DNA of 64,000 bases from Anabaena sphaerica FACHB-251 (GTDB lineage: Bacteria; Cyanobacteriota; Cyanobacteriia; Cyanobacteriales; Nostocaceae), in NCBI RefSeq assembly GCF_014696825.1, contig NZ_JACJQU010000011.1, forward strand, positions 62,001 through 126,000, given 5' to 3'. Under the pieces are notes generated by a model. That model was given only the letters and a program-made list of their open reading frames with translations, was not told the origin of the DNA and ran no database searches. Both the position numbers and the translations under genes were made by a program. This document shows positions 18,813-26,976 of this stretch, piece after piece. Numbering within the stretch: the stretch's first letter is position 1; every line of letters begins with the position of its first letter.

Positions 18813-19025
18813 TTATTCCCGTCGCAAGATATCAGACACTTCACACTCAAGCACTTCACATAATTGATCCAGAAAATCCAAGGGTATAACCTTAATCTTC
18901 CCTTGCTCATATCTAGCGTAATTATCCTCAGTCATATCTAACAATCTAGATATGCTTCTCTGTGTATGTCCTTTTGCTTCTCTCAATGATTTGAGATGAA
19001 TAGTGATTTTTAGCATTTTTCTCAT
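18813..19025 (-). CDS. XRE-family helix-turn-helix regulator
   Basis: A 70-residue single-domain Cro/C1-type HTH: LREAKGHTQRSISRLLDMTEDNYARYEQGKIKVIPLDFLDQLCEVLECEVSDIL matches the five-helix pattern (recognition helix in EDNYARYEQG). It faces away from the replication genes, the usual position for the lysogeny or copy-control repressor of an integrated element. Alternative start: Met at 19016. Operators may be the ATCCT-N7-AGGAT palindrome at 19102-19118 or the iterons, but neither is shown. Confidence 0.88.
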   Translation of the reverse strand: MRKMLKITIHLKSLREAKGHTQRSISRLLDMTEDNYARYEQGKIKVIPLDFLDQLCEVLECEVSDILRRE

Positions 19026-19348
19026 GTATGGGGGTGATCTTGTAATAGACCACTGTATTTATAGTTTCGCTTCAAACCGGATACCATCGCACACAACAAG
19101 TATCCTCTTCATCAGGATTTTTGTATCCACTAATTATCCTGAGAAGATAGCAGATGGCATTAATCCTTATACATCTTATTTCGTCACAACAATAATAAAA
19201 TAGTTCGCCCGTACTCTTTACTTCCTTCTTAATAATGTGATATAAATAAGATAACCAAGGCACAGAGGACATTTGAGCGATTTGATGATCTCTACTCAAT
19301 AACCAGGATGTTGCGGTGATCATAAAAGCATTATTTGGATCTCAAACC
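19026..19348. promoter_or_regulatory. Divergent control region of the element
   Basis: About 320 bp between the leftward repressor gene and the rightward small-protein gene; overlapping short frames on both strands look spurious. It contains the dyad ATCCT-N7-AGGAT (19102-19118) and a further ATCCT at 19136-19140, candidate operator sites for the XRE protein. Confidence 0.4.
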
Positions 19349-19648
19349 ATGCCTAGAGGAATACCTAAAGCCGGAAAGCGTAACCCCGGTGGCGGTAGAA
19401 GTAAAAAATATGGTGCTGATACGGTACAAAAATGGATTCCTGTACCTATTGCTGGAAAACTTGATGATTTGTACGCTTTCTTGATTGAGCTAGATATGGA
19501 GATTACCCAGTGGGAAGCAACTTGTGAAGCCAAGAAAACATCACCGCGCTACGAACAAGCAAGAAAGCTTGCAGCGTCAATCAGAGAACGTATTGATGGC
19601 TTGGGAATTGATATCAAGGGTATTTATGCAAGTAGTGAGGAAGAATAG
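19349..19648 (+). CDS. Small basic protein of the element (possible DNA-binding)
   Basis: 99 residues from the ATG at 19349: MPRGIPKAGKRNPGGGRSKK, then a helical region with VPIAGKLDDLYAFLIELD and EQARKLAASIRERIDGLGIDIKG. The Pro-Gly-Gly-Gly-Arg-rich N-terminus resembles small proteins of cyanobacterial plasmids and phages that I know only as hypotheticals, and looks suited to DNA contact in an AT-hook manner (inference). The in-frame ATG at 19316 lacks this family start and is less likely. Its place between repressor and primase suggests a role in replication control. Confidence 0.72.
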   Translation: MPRGIPKAGKRNPGGGRSKKYGADTVQKWIPVPIAGKLDDLYAFLIELDMEITQWEATCEAKKTSPRYEQARKLAASIRERIDGLGIDIKGIYASSEEE

Positions 19649-19873
19649 CCATAAAAGCAAATATCACGCCGTCTGAAGTGATAGCGTGATATTCTAATCT
19701 TTAAGTTGTCAAGTTCAAACCATCCCGCCAAGTTTGTTTTTGAACCAGACGCTACAGGAAACAGCGGTACATTTAAATGATTTGTAATGGTTACTAAGTG
19801 GTATCTTATCACAGAGCAAACCTTTTACCAATCATCTTTTGAGATTAATAGTAGCTGGTGTTTTATGCCAGTT

Positions 19874-19921
19874 CTATTACAAATCCTATTACGAATTGTA
19901 ATACAAATCCTAATAGGATGG
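19874..19921. repeat. Iteron cluster 2 (four 12-bp units)
   Basis: Cores CTATTAC (19874), CTATTAC (19886), GTAATAC (19898), CTAATAG (19910), exact 12-bp phase with AAATC-like spacers. It ends 67 bp before the primase-helicase start, a usual place for an origin or for autoregulation of a replication gene. Confidence 0.85.
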
Positions 19922-19988
19922 ACTAATCTTATCATACTAAACCCGCTGTTTCCTATCCACCCAATAGAAAAACGATAGGAAATCAATC

Positions 19989-22400
19989 ATGGCATTAACA
20001 ATAGATGGCAACGACATCACCACAGCAATCGGCGCTTCTCGTGAATGGGATATCCCTGTCGAATGGATAGAGGCTAACGCGATTAGGGATGAGAAGGAAA
20101 AAGCATGGTTGATAGGACACAAAGGCAACAACCCTCAGTTAAGATTCGATGACCCTAAGCCAGATGCTAAAGGTAAGACGCTTAGATATAAGTCTAAATT
20201 TGGCAGCAAGCCAGACGCTTTTATTCCATACTGTCCCGACGGTCAACGCTATGACGAAAAGTTTTCAGATGGATTAATTACTGGTGAAAATTCAATAAAT
20301 GACTTCGCTTTAATCACAGAAGGGGTGAAGAAAGCTATCAAAGGCTGTAGTGAGGATATATATACAATCTCCGTTCCTGGCATCTGGATGGGATTGACTA
20401 ATGATGATAACGGCAATAAAAAGTTAGTCCCAACACTGCAAGCTGTGTATGACTCTGGACTAAGAAATTTCATCATAGGTTATGATGCTGATTCTATTAC
20501 CAATTCAAATGTACATAAAGCATCAATCCAATTAGGTTCACATCTAGCCACGATGGGATGTACAGTTAAATTAATAACTGGATTGTGGCAACCCGAACAA
20601 GGCAAAGGCATGGATGATTATATTTCCAAAAATGGCATAGAAGCATTTAGGGCAATACTTGAGAAAGCATACACCCTAGATGAATACATTGATAAGTTTG
20701 GGGATAAAGCAAAAACTAGAAAACAATCATCTGACAGCAAGAAAAAAACTCACGCAGATATAGTTGCTGAACTATCTGAATATTACGGCAATCGTATCAG
20801 ACTAAATGAGATGACTAATGATATAGAAAAAGATGGTAAAGAATACTATCTTGATACCGCATTCATTGACATTAGTGAAGAAACTAAGATAGAGGTATCT
20901 GATTCGTATGCTGTCAAGTATTTGATAAAGCTTGCTAGAAACAAGGCATACCATCCAGTTATTGAGTACCTAAATTCTGTTAAGGATAAAGCCACAAGTC
21001 TAGATACAAAAACAGCATTGTCTGAACTTCACAGAATGCTTAGTGAGATAACAGGTGTAACGGATGAACTAGAGCTAACCTTTATCTCTAAAACCTTGGT
21101 AGCTGCTGTCAATAGAGTATTTAGACCTGGTTGTTTCTTTAAACGGGTATGTGTATTTTATGGTAAACAAGACGCGGGTAAATCTAGCTTTTGGAGAGAG
21201 TTAGCTGGTGATAAATTCTTTAATAGTTCCTACAAAGGCACTACCGATAAGCATGATTTAATGTCTTTGCATTCAGCATGGATTAACGAGATAGCTGAAT
21301 TCGATAAGGTATACAGAAAAACAGATGTAGCTAACCTTAAAGCTGTAATTAGTGACCCATTTGATAAAGTTGTATTACCCTATGGTAGAACAACAGTTAC
21401 GCTACAAAGAAGCTCAATTTTAGTTGCATCTACAAACAAGCAAGATATCCTTTTAGACCCTACAGGTCATACTCGTTTTTGGGTTGTAGCTATACCAGGA
21501 AAAATCAATTTTCAATCATTACTTGAATATCGTGATTTGATTTGGGCTTGTGCATACAATCTATTTGAATCTGGATACTCTTATGAGTTATCAGAAGATG
21601 AGCAAATAGCTAGTGCTGCTAACAATGAAAAATATACCAGTTTTGACCCATTGTTCGATGCAGTAGAAGATGCTTGTCGGGTAATAGGCTGGGTTAAAGA
21701 CTCTGAGGAATATGTAACCATGCCTGAGATATATACTTACCTGTACCCTGAATCAGATGGTAAAGCATTAAAACCAGGTGACTGGAAACCAATATCTGAT
21801 GCTTTGACTAGATTGGGGTACACAAGCGGTCATAAAGTACGCAGAAACGGGAAAACCACCTCTGTGTGGAAATTAAAAAAAGTTGAGGATTTGACGGTAA
21901 CGACGGTAACAGATGCCGAAAGCCATACAGGACAAGCGTTACCGTTGTGTTACCGACCCGTTACCGTAACCCAACCAACGGTAACAGATACACCAAAAAC
22001 GTTACCGTCAGATGTTCATGGTAACGCCACGGTAACACCTACGGTAACACCTACGGGACAAGGGTTACAGCCATCTGTTACCGCTGTTACCGCTGAAACT
22101 GAAACTTTTTCTAATGTGTTACCAAACCTATCGCCAAAGACTTCTCTACCCAATGGCATGACAGAAGTTGGACGCAACCCAGACGCAGGGGACTGGGTAG
22201 AAATAACATCTGATAACCTCACATCCCCACTTATCAAAGGTGCGAAGTTTGAAGTAGGTGAAGTATGCCCCGGTTATGGGGTGAAGCTGATTCGCTTGAA
22301 AGAAGGGACTGCTAAAAAGAAACCAGAGAAAGTAACTACAGAGCCTGTTAGCTATAAGGATGTGCGATTAGTCGAAAGACAACAACAGATGGTACTCTAG
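19989..22400 (+). CDS. Primase-helicase: DUF3854 (Toprim-like) plus VapE/P4-type helicase
   Basis: The 803-residue protein is the likely replication initiator of the element. Residues about 95-215 match DUF3854, a Toprim-like domain found fused to replicative helicases (LITEGVKKAIKGC, FIIGYDADS, GKGMDDYI). Residues about 250-600 are a VapE/virulence-associated-E AAA+ helicase: Walker A GKQDAGKSS near 392, acidic WINEIAEFDK, sensor VASTNKQDILLDPTGHTRFW. Residues about 630-715 are a Val/Thr-rich linker whose DNA holds 13 GGTAAC/GTTACC hexamers. A small C-terminal domain follows (DAGDWVEI...GAKFEVGEV). Same architecture class as P4 alpha in principle, but not homologous over its length as far as I can tell. 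Confidence 0.88.
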   Translation: MALTIDGNDITTAIGASREWDIPVEWIEANAIRDEKEKAWLIGHKGNNPQLRFDDPKPDAKGKTLRYKSKFGSKPDAFIPYCPDGQRYDEKFSDGLITGENSINDFALITEGVKKAIKGCSEDIYTISVPGIWMGLTNDDNGNKKLVPTLQAVYDSGLRNFIIGYDADSITNSNVHKASIQLGSHLATMGCTVKLITGLWQPEQGKGMDDYISKNGIEAFRAILEKAYTLDEYIDKFGDKAKTRKQSSDSKKKTHADIVAELSEYYGNRIRLNEMTNDIEKDGKEYYLDTAFIDISEETKIEVSDSYAVKYLIKLARNKAYHPVIEYLNSVKDKATSLDTKTALSELHRMLSEITGVTDELELTFISKTLVAAVNRVFRPGCFFKRVCVFYGKQDAGKSSFWRELAGDKFFNSSYKGTTDKHDLMSLHSAWINEIAEFDKVYRKTDVANLKAVISDPFDKVVLPYGRTTVTLQRSSILVASTNKQDILLDPTGHTRFWVVAIPGKINFQSLLEYRDLIWACAYNLFESGYSYELSEDEQIASAANNEKYTSFDPLFDAVEDACRVIGWVKDSEEYVTMPEIYTYLYPESDGKALKPGDWKPISDALTRLGYTSGHKVRRNGKTTSVWKLKKVEDLTVTTVTDAESHTGQALPLCYRPVTVTQPTVTDTPKTLPSDVHGNATVTPTVTPTGQGLQPSVTAVTAETETFSNVLPNLSPKTSLPNGMTEVGRNPDAGDWVEITSDNLTSPLIKGAKFEVGEVCPGYGVKLIRLKEGTAKKKPEKVTTEPVSYKDVRLVERQQQMVL
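21896..22123. repeat. Dense GGTAAC/GTTACC cluster within the primase-helicase gene
   Basis: Thirteen exact hexamers in both orientations, at 21896, 21905, 21938, 21949, 21960, 21980, 22001, 22020, 22031, 22043, 22077, 22086 and 22118; eleven of them extend to CGGTAAC/GTTACCG. Translated, they give Val-Thr or Thr-Val-Thr in either orientation. Possible initiator-binding sites (origin). Confidence 0.75.
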
Positions 22401-22674
22401 CTCAAAATAAACGGGTAAGTAATCATGCTTACCCTACCTGGTTGAAACGGCTGGAATTTTCTGCCTTTAGCAGCGCCTTGTAGAAAACATTATTTTAATA
22501 CTTTAAGGTATTAAAAAATTGTTGTGAGAAAGACGCTACTTTTGGCATCTGATTCCAGCCGTTTCAACGGGTAACTGATAAGCAATCTCAAGCCCATGCA
22601 AAAAAAATAAAATCCTACCCTAACTAGATGTAAGGTAGGATTTGTTCTATGTGGGTACAGACAAGTAATGCTTT
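22401..22674. other. Intergenic region with hairpins and a 17-bp inverted repeat
   Basis: After the primase gene: hairpin GGGTAAG/CTTACCC (22413-22434); an exact 17-bp inverted repeat, GTTGAAACGGCTGGAAT (22441-22457) and its complement (22552-22568), enclosing 94 bp with a TAATAC/GTATTA dyad; and a hairpin AATCCTACC/GGTAGGATT (22611-22642) with a weak T-rich tail. No coding frame. It could be a small inserted element, a structured RNA or a replication-related structure. Confidence 0.6.
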
Positions 22675-23211
22675 ATGTATAAAATCCAATTCCCGTCAAA
22701 TCCTAGTCTTACTATCCCAAACAAATGCTGTTGTTGTGGACGCAATAAGACAGATATGGATTACACAATGCACGTTCAACATAAAACTAGCATGAAACGT
22801 GATGCACGAATTTATGGTGTATCTGTTGTGAGCTTTCTTATATGCAACGAATGTAGGAAATGGATAGATTGTAGACTTACGTCAATCAAGTTATATGCGA
22901 TATTTTTTGCTTTTATTGGGTTAATAGTATTTACATGGGGAGCATTAATAATCTTCCTTCCCGTGGGAGGAACAAGACGCATAGTGCTATTTGCAGTAAC
23001 AGCGGTAATACTTTGCATAGTGTATTTTTTGTTTGCAAAAATCCGTGATATGGTAGCACATCATATCAACAAGGGTAAGCCGAATGAACAGTGTAGAGTA
23101 CCGCCAATCGGATGTCTTGGTACGGATGTAGATAGTTTTATTCTGGGATTTGAGAATGCTGGATACGCTCAAGAGCTACTAGCACTAAACAAAAGGCTAA
23201 AACACCAGTAA
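22675..23211 (+). CDS. Zinc-ribbon protein with two membrane segments (element cargo, unknown function)
   Basis: 178 residues. The N-terminus has CCCCGRN (residues about 18-24) and later ICNECRKW (about 57-64), a likely CxxC...CxxC zinc site. Two hydrophobic segments follow (about 73-95 and 102-122), separated by GGTRR, so the zinc domain and the C-terminal tail (with PPIGCLGTDVDSFILGFENAGYAQELLALN) should both face the cytosol. I do not recognise the family. As the only non-replication gene of the element it is the best candidate for a fitness, exclusion or defence function, but nothing in the sequence proves that. Confidence 0.7.
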   Translation: MYKIQFPSNPSLTIPNKCCCCGRNKTDMDYTMHVQHKTSMKRDARIYGVSVVSFLICNECRKWIDCRLTSIKLYAIFFAFIGLIVFTWGALIIFLPVGGTRRIVLFAVTAVILCIVYFLFAKIRDMVAHHINKGKPNEQCRVPPIGCLGTDVDSFILGFENAGYAQELLALNKRLKHQ

Positions 23212-23273
23212 CCAAACAAAAATAAAACCCGCTTTGGTGTTTACTAAGGTGGAATTATTATGTGTTCTGAATC

Positions 23274-23321
23274 CTATTACAAATCCTATTACATTTTGTA
23301 TTACAAATCGTATTAGATTTC
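23274..23321. repeat. Iteron cluster 3 (four 12-bp units)
   Basis: Cores CTATTAC (23274), CTATTAC (23286), GTATTAC (23298), GTATTAG (23310); exact 12-bp spacing, spacers AAATC/ATTTT-like. Confidence 0.88.
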
Positions 23322-23385
23322 CAAAGATACATACCCCATAAAACCTACCAACGAGAAAACAAGCTTTTCAGCCTTCTCTAAAATC

Positions 23386-23433
23386 CTTATACATTTTGTA
23401 ATACATTTTCTATTACGATTTGTATTACATTCT
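23386..23433. repeat. Iteron cluster 4 (four 12-bp units)
   Basis: Cores CTTATAC (23386), GTAATAC (23398), CTATTAC (23410), GTATTAC (23422); exact 12-bp spacing. Starts 112 bp after the start of cluster 3. Confidence 0.88.
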
Positions 23434-23517
23434 CAAAGATATATATAAAGTATTTTTGGGGTGAGTGACTGATAAGTAAAATCTCAAAATACAGATGCAA
23501 TCGCAAAAGTAAAACTT

Positions 23518-23634
23518 ATGTGTAAATCAGTAAGTAGCCAAAAGCCTTGTGTAGTAAGGGTTTTAAGGGATAAGAAAGTAATTCGTACCCTTTGTAACAA
23601 AATCAAAACACCTGAAACCTATACACAGCAATAG
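23518..23634 (+). CDS. Possible 38-residue small protein
   Basis: ATG at 23518 to TAG at 23634, basic and Cys/Val-rich (MCKSVSSQKPCVVRVLRDKK...). It lies in otherwise non-coding sequence at the right end of the element. No family recognised and no clear ribosome-binding site, so this may be chance. Downstream (about 23650-23700) there is a GTAAGTGCTTAC dyad. Confidence 0.25.
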   Translation: MCKSVSSQKPCVVRVLRDKKVIRTLCNKIKTPETYTQQ

Positions 23635-23830
23635 TTTTAGAATTTATAGCAAACTATTCGTGAGTAAGTGCTTACTTATTAATAGTGAGGACTAAAATCT
23701 TATAAATTGCCCTAGAAAAATCTTGTACTGGTAGAAAAGTGGTAGAATTTACTGGTTAATCAAATATAAGGCTAGTTCTATTTTCCCTTTGAAACACCAG
23801 AACTCATACAGGGTAATACTTTAACTAAAA

Positions 23831-23902
23831 AGCCCGTGACGAGGATTGAACTCGTGACCTCACCCTTACCAAGGGTGTGCTCTACCACTGAGCCACACGG
23901 GC
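23831..23902 (-). tRNA. trnT: tRNA-Thr(GGU)
   Basis: 72-nt cloverleaf on the minus strand: acceptor GCCCGTG/CACGGGC, D arm GCTC...GAGC, anticodon stem ACCC with loop TTGGTAA (anticodon GGU), T arm with GTTCAAT; CCA not encoded. Its 3' half is the right attachment site, and the integrated element reconstitutes it exactly, so the gene should still work. Confidence 0.95.
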
Positions 23903-23991
23903 AAAACTGAAAATTACAATTAGAGTTAGCAAGGTACAAAGCTGAGAATTTTCTCTCGACACTCAGCTATTGTAACTCACATCTCTAGAAG

Positions 23992-24077
23992 TGGTGGGCC
24001 GGGCTGGATTTGAACCAGCGTAGGCGCAAACCAACGGATTTACAGTCCGTCTCCATTAACCACTCGGACACCGACCC
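23992..24077 (-). tRNA. trnY: tRNA-Tyr(GUA), CCA encoded
   Basis: Class II tRNA with a long variable arm: acceptor GGGTCGG/CCGGCCC, anticodon loop CTGTAAA (anticodon GUA), T loop TTCAAAT, and a genomic CCA at 23992-23994. It lies 89 bp upstream of tRNA-Thr on the same strand, so the two are probably cotranscribed. Confidence 0.95.
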
Positions 24078-24188
24078 GCTCTGTTCCACTTTTCCTATAT
24101 TAGCAGCAGTTTTTAGGTTTGGCAAGGGGTTGGAAAAATATTTTTTCAAAAACACCTATAAGGTTTACATCAAAAGGGTTTCAGGAAA

Positions 24189-26009
24189 TTAACCAATGAG
24201 TTCTCCTGTTTCTTGCAGGGAGTGTAAGCGGTGGTAAATGCCTTCTTGACGCAATAATTCAGCGTGGCTACCGACTTCGGCAATTTTTCCCTGATCGAGA
24301 ACTACGATTTTATCTGCTTCTCTAACGGTACTGAGACGATGAGCGATAATAATTGTGGTGCGAGTTCCCTGAATTGAGCGCATAGCCACTTGAATGGCAC
24401 GCTCAGACTCGTAATCTAGACTAGAAGTAGCTTCGTCAAAAATAAGCACATCTGGTTCTACTAGCAACGCTCTAGCAATTCCTAAACGCTGTCTTTGTCC
24501 TCCTGATAACCTCACACCACGTTCCCCAACTACGGTGTAATAACCTTGGGGTAGATGCTGAACTACTTCATCAACGCTGGCAATTCTACAGGCTTCTTGC
24601 ACCTGCTCAAAGGTCGCATTTGGTCTAGCATATTTGAGGTTATCCAAAATAGTACCGTTGAAAACGTCTACTTCTTGGTGAACGATTGCTAATCTTCGCC
24701 TATATTTACCGACATCTAAGGTGCGAATATCTTTCCCATCCATTAAAATTTGCCCTGTTTGCGATTCAAAGTAACGCAATAGCAATTTGACTAAAGTAGA
24801 CTTCCCAGAACCCGATTTTCCTACCAATGCTACCGTTTGATATGCTTCAATTAACAAATTGATCTCTTGCAAAACTTGACGATTGCTATCATAGCCAAAA
24901 CTGATTTGAGAAAATTCAATTTTCCCGGTAAATTGATATGGTGATTCTGTTTGATTTACCTCTGTTAACAATCCTTCTGAATCTACTCCTGATGGTGTTT
25001 GTAGAAATTCGTGAAATCTGATCAAAGCAGAATAGCGACGAGCAAAAGATTCGGCTAAATGGCTGATAGGTTCTAACTCAGAATACGCCATACTAGAAAG
25101 AGTTAAAGTCATCACAAAATGACCTAGAGAAATTTTGCCATTGACTGTAGCGACTAGAGTTAAACCGAGAATCATAAACACGCAAAACTGAATTACAGTT
25201 TTTTGCCAAGTAAAAAGTTTGATATAACCTTTGTGTAGCCGATAATCAACTACATTTAGCTCCCGTTCTAAACGTTGCTTTTGTCGTTCTAGTTCCCTAT
25301 ATTCCGTTGCATAGGCTTTAACTGTTTTGATGTTGGTGACAATTTCTGAAGTGCGGCTTTCTGTATTTTCCATGTGTTTATCTATCATAATTTCGCACCG
25401 AACTAGCTTCTGTAATTGCTTCAAGCTAAAACTGAGAATCAATATAAAGGAAATCAGAAATAACAAAGAAATTCGCCATTCAATAAAGGCTATAAATACA
25501 AATATTCCCACCACACGCATGAGTTTAGGAATAAATTGTCCAGCAATTTCTGGATAACCCCAAGTATGGTTAAAAATTCCTCTCGCTACTCTGCCGGCGA
25601 TGCGTCCAGGATTATTTTCATCATAAAATTCCAGTGGAAGAGTGAGAATTTTTTCTATGGCTGTTTGGCTTTTATCTCGACGCGCTCTTAAGGCTATATC
25701 CCAGTGAAACCAAGTGGTTAACCAAGGTTGTGTTGGCGCTCTAACTACGGTGACAAGGAAGATTAAGCCCAGTAATACTAATAAAGATAGAGTTTGATTA
25801 ACTGGGTAATTTGTTATGTTGGAAAAAGTGACAATTACTCCTTGTACTGGTTTGTCTAAAGGTTGGTTAGATAAAACATTTAAAATTTGTCCAATCGCAT
25901 AAGGTACAACTAAATCAATAATTTCGTAAAGACTGGACGCAGTAATACTAAAAATACTCAGCTTCCAATAGGGACGAAAATAATTGACAATATCTCGAAA
26001 ATTCGCCAT
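24189..26009 (-). CDS. ABC exporter, fused permease-ATPase (MsbA/lipid or multidrug type)
   Basis: About 606 residues: N-terminal six-helix ABC membrane domain (about 10-320) and C-terminal ATPase (about 360-595) with Walker A GKSGSGKST, Q-loop HQEVDVF, signature LSGGQRQRLGIARAL, Walker B VLIFDEATSS and switch His in IIAHRLST. It should act as a homodimer in the inner membrane; substrate unknown. I prefer the start at 26009 (MANFRDIVNYFRPYW), since the four residues added by the Met at 26021 are not conserved in the family. The 3' end is 112 bp from tRNA-Tyr. Confidence 0.92.
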   Translation of the reverse strand: MANFRDIVNYFRPYWKLSIFSITASSLYEIIDLVVPYAIGQILNVLSNQPLDKPVQGVIVTFSNITNYPVNQTLSLLVLLGLIFLVTVVRAPTQPWLTTWFHWDIALRARRDKSQTAIEKILTLPLEFYDENNPGRIAGRVARGIFNHTWGYPEIAGQFIPKLMRVVGIFVFIAFIEWRISLLFLISFILILSFSLKQLQKLVRCEIMIDKHMENTESRTSEIVTNIKTVKAYATEYRELERQKQRLERELNVVDYRLHKGYIKLFTWQKTVIQFCVFMILGLTLVATVNGKISLGHFVMTLTLSSMAYSELEPISHLAESFARRYSALIRFHEFLQTPSGVDSEGLLTEVNQTESPYQFTGKIEFSQISFGYDSNRQVLQEINLLIEAYQTVALVGKSGSGKSTLVKLLLRYFESQTGQILMDGKDIRTLDVGKYRRRLAIVHQEVDVFNGTILDNLKYARPNATFEQVQEACRIASVDEVVQHLPQGYYTVVGERGVRLSGGQRQRLGIARALLVEPDVLIFDEATSSLDYESERAIQVAMRSIQGTRTTIIIAHRLSTVREADKIVVLDQGKIAEVGSHAELLRQEGIYHRLHSLQETGELIG

Positions 26010-26190
26010 GATGCACACCATCCCAAAGCATAACTGTTAGCCGGGAATATTTATGCTACATATATAATACAATGCTGTCAAGGGTGAAACAATAAAATCC
26101 TTCTTGAAGAGTAATACCCAGATATCCGGCTTCTTAAAGAAGTCGGTGATCTATCTATGTCCTGAGCGTTTTATGTTGAATTATCTTGAC

Positions 26191-26976
26191 TTACTGATTT
26201 GACTGTACTGAGGGAACAAATTCTAACCGATAACGATAAAGCGCGACAGGCCGAGAACCTGCGGTAAAATAATCGGGATCTTGGGGAGAAAGGTAAACAG
26301 CAGTAACTTGATCTGCTTCAATTTTTGGGTTTGCTCGAGAAAATAGATGATAAGCTGTTGTAGATTCTACCGTATTGAAATAGGCACGAGAACCACCTTT
26401 AAAATATTGTTGAAAAACTTCTGTGGTGATGAACTGATTAGGTGTATTTTCTGTTGTGCGTGCAGTGACGAGAGAAACTAATTGACGTTCACCGCGAAAA
26501 AGGGTAATTTGACGATTAGGAGATTCTGGATCTACTTTAACTGCTAATACAGCTTTATCACCTAAATAAGCTTTGGATAAATTCAAGCTATTAAATACTC
26601 TATCAGCTACTAATATTCCTGATTGATTATCTATTTTAGGAAGAGTTTTTATCCCAAAAATCTGCGGTTTAACTTTCACAAATCTCACTAAAAAACTCAC
26701 AGGCTGATTTAATTGACTGCGATTTCCTTCAAATCCAGGGGTGATAATATCTGGTGCTAAAGGTGCGGCTAAATCTACCAAGGTACTAGTAACTTGCCAA
26801 GTTCCAGCCATCCAGTCAGGGTAAACTAAATCTCCCTCTGCGGGTTTGACTGATGTTAATTTTTCCCAGTGAGGAAAATTGGCTAATCTTTCTGCTAATT
26901 CACCTGCTTGTGCGTCTCCGTTTGTGAGTAGAAATAAAAGCATTAAGTAACTACTTAAAATTAATTTCACCAACAT
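26191..26976 (-). CDS. Secreted or thylakoid-lumen type protein of unknown function
   Basis: With the start at 26976 the protein has a good signal peptide (MLVKLILSSYLMLLFLLTNGDAQA) and a mature domain of about 238 residues with YPDWMAGTWQVTSTLVDL, a lipocalin/calycin-like opening, and repeated beta strands. It resembles a conserved family of cyanobacteria and plastids (I think DUF6816, from memory). A longer form from the Met at 27009 is possible but weakens the signal peptide. No operon partner is obvious. Confidence 0.72.
   Translation of the reverse strand: MLVKLILSSYLMLLFLLTNGDAQAGELAERLANFPHWEKLTSVKPAEGDLVYPDWMAGTWQVTSTLVDLAAPLAPDIITPGFEGNRSQLNQPVSFLVRFVKVKPQIFGIKTLPKIDNQSGILVADRVFNSLNLSKAYLGDKAVLAVKVDPESPNRQITLFRGERQLVSLVTARTTENTPNQFITTEVFQQYFKGGSRAYFNTVESTTAYHLFSRANPKIEADQVTAVYLSPQDPDYFTAGSRPVALYRYRLEFVPSVQSNQ

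Larger units (their letters stand above)
17240..23872. mobile_element. Integrated element in tRNA-Thr(GGU): satellite- or plasmid-like, 6.6 kb
   Basis: A 47-bp direct repeat bounds it (17240-17286 and 23826-23872). The right copy is the 3' half of an intact tRNA-Thr; the left is the displaced tRNA 3' fragment. Inside, left to right: tyrosine integrase, iterons, terminator, XRE regulator (divergent), small basic protein, iterons, DUF3854/VapE-type primase-helicase, inverted-repeat element, zinc-ribbon/two-TM protein, two more iteron clusters. There are no structural phage, terminase, relaxase or type IV secretion genes. Codon use (many AGA and ATA) differs from the neighbours. This is typical of an integrative replicon or phage satellite; host range, helper and activity are unknown. 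Confidence 0.9.

Noticed and set aside
18677-18889. 70-codon frame over the iterons and terminator
   Set aside because: Its coding sequence is the repeat array and the hairpin; no ribosome-binding site.
19072-19323. 83-codon minus-strand frame in the element's control region
   Set aside because: No recognisable features; overlaps another chance frame and the probable operator region.
18709-23433. CRISPR array interpretation of the 12-bp repeats
   Set aside because: Units are 12 bp with only five-base spacers; no 28-37 bp repeats, no cas genes.
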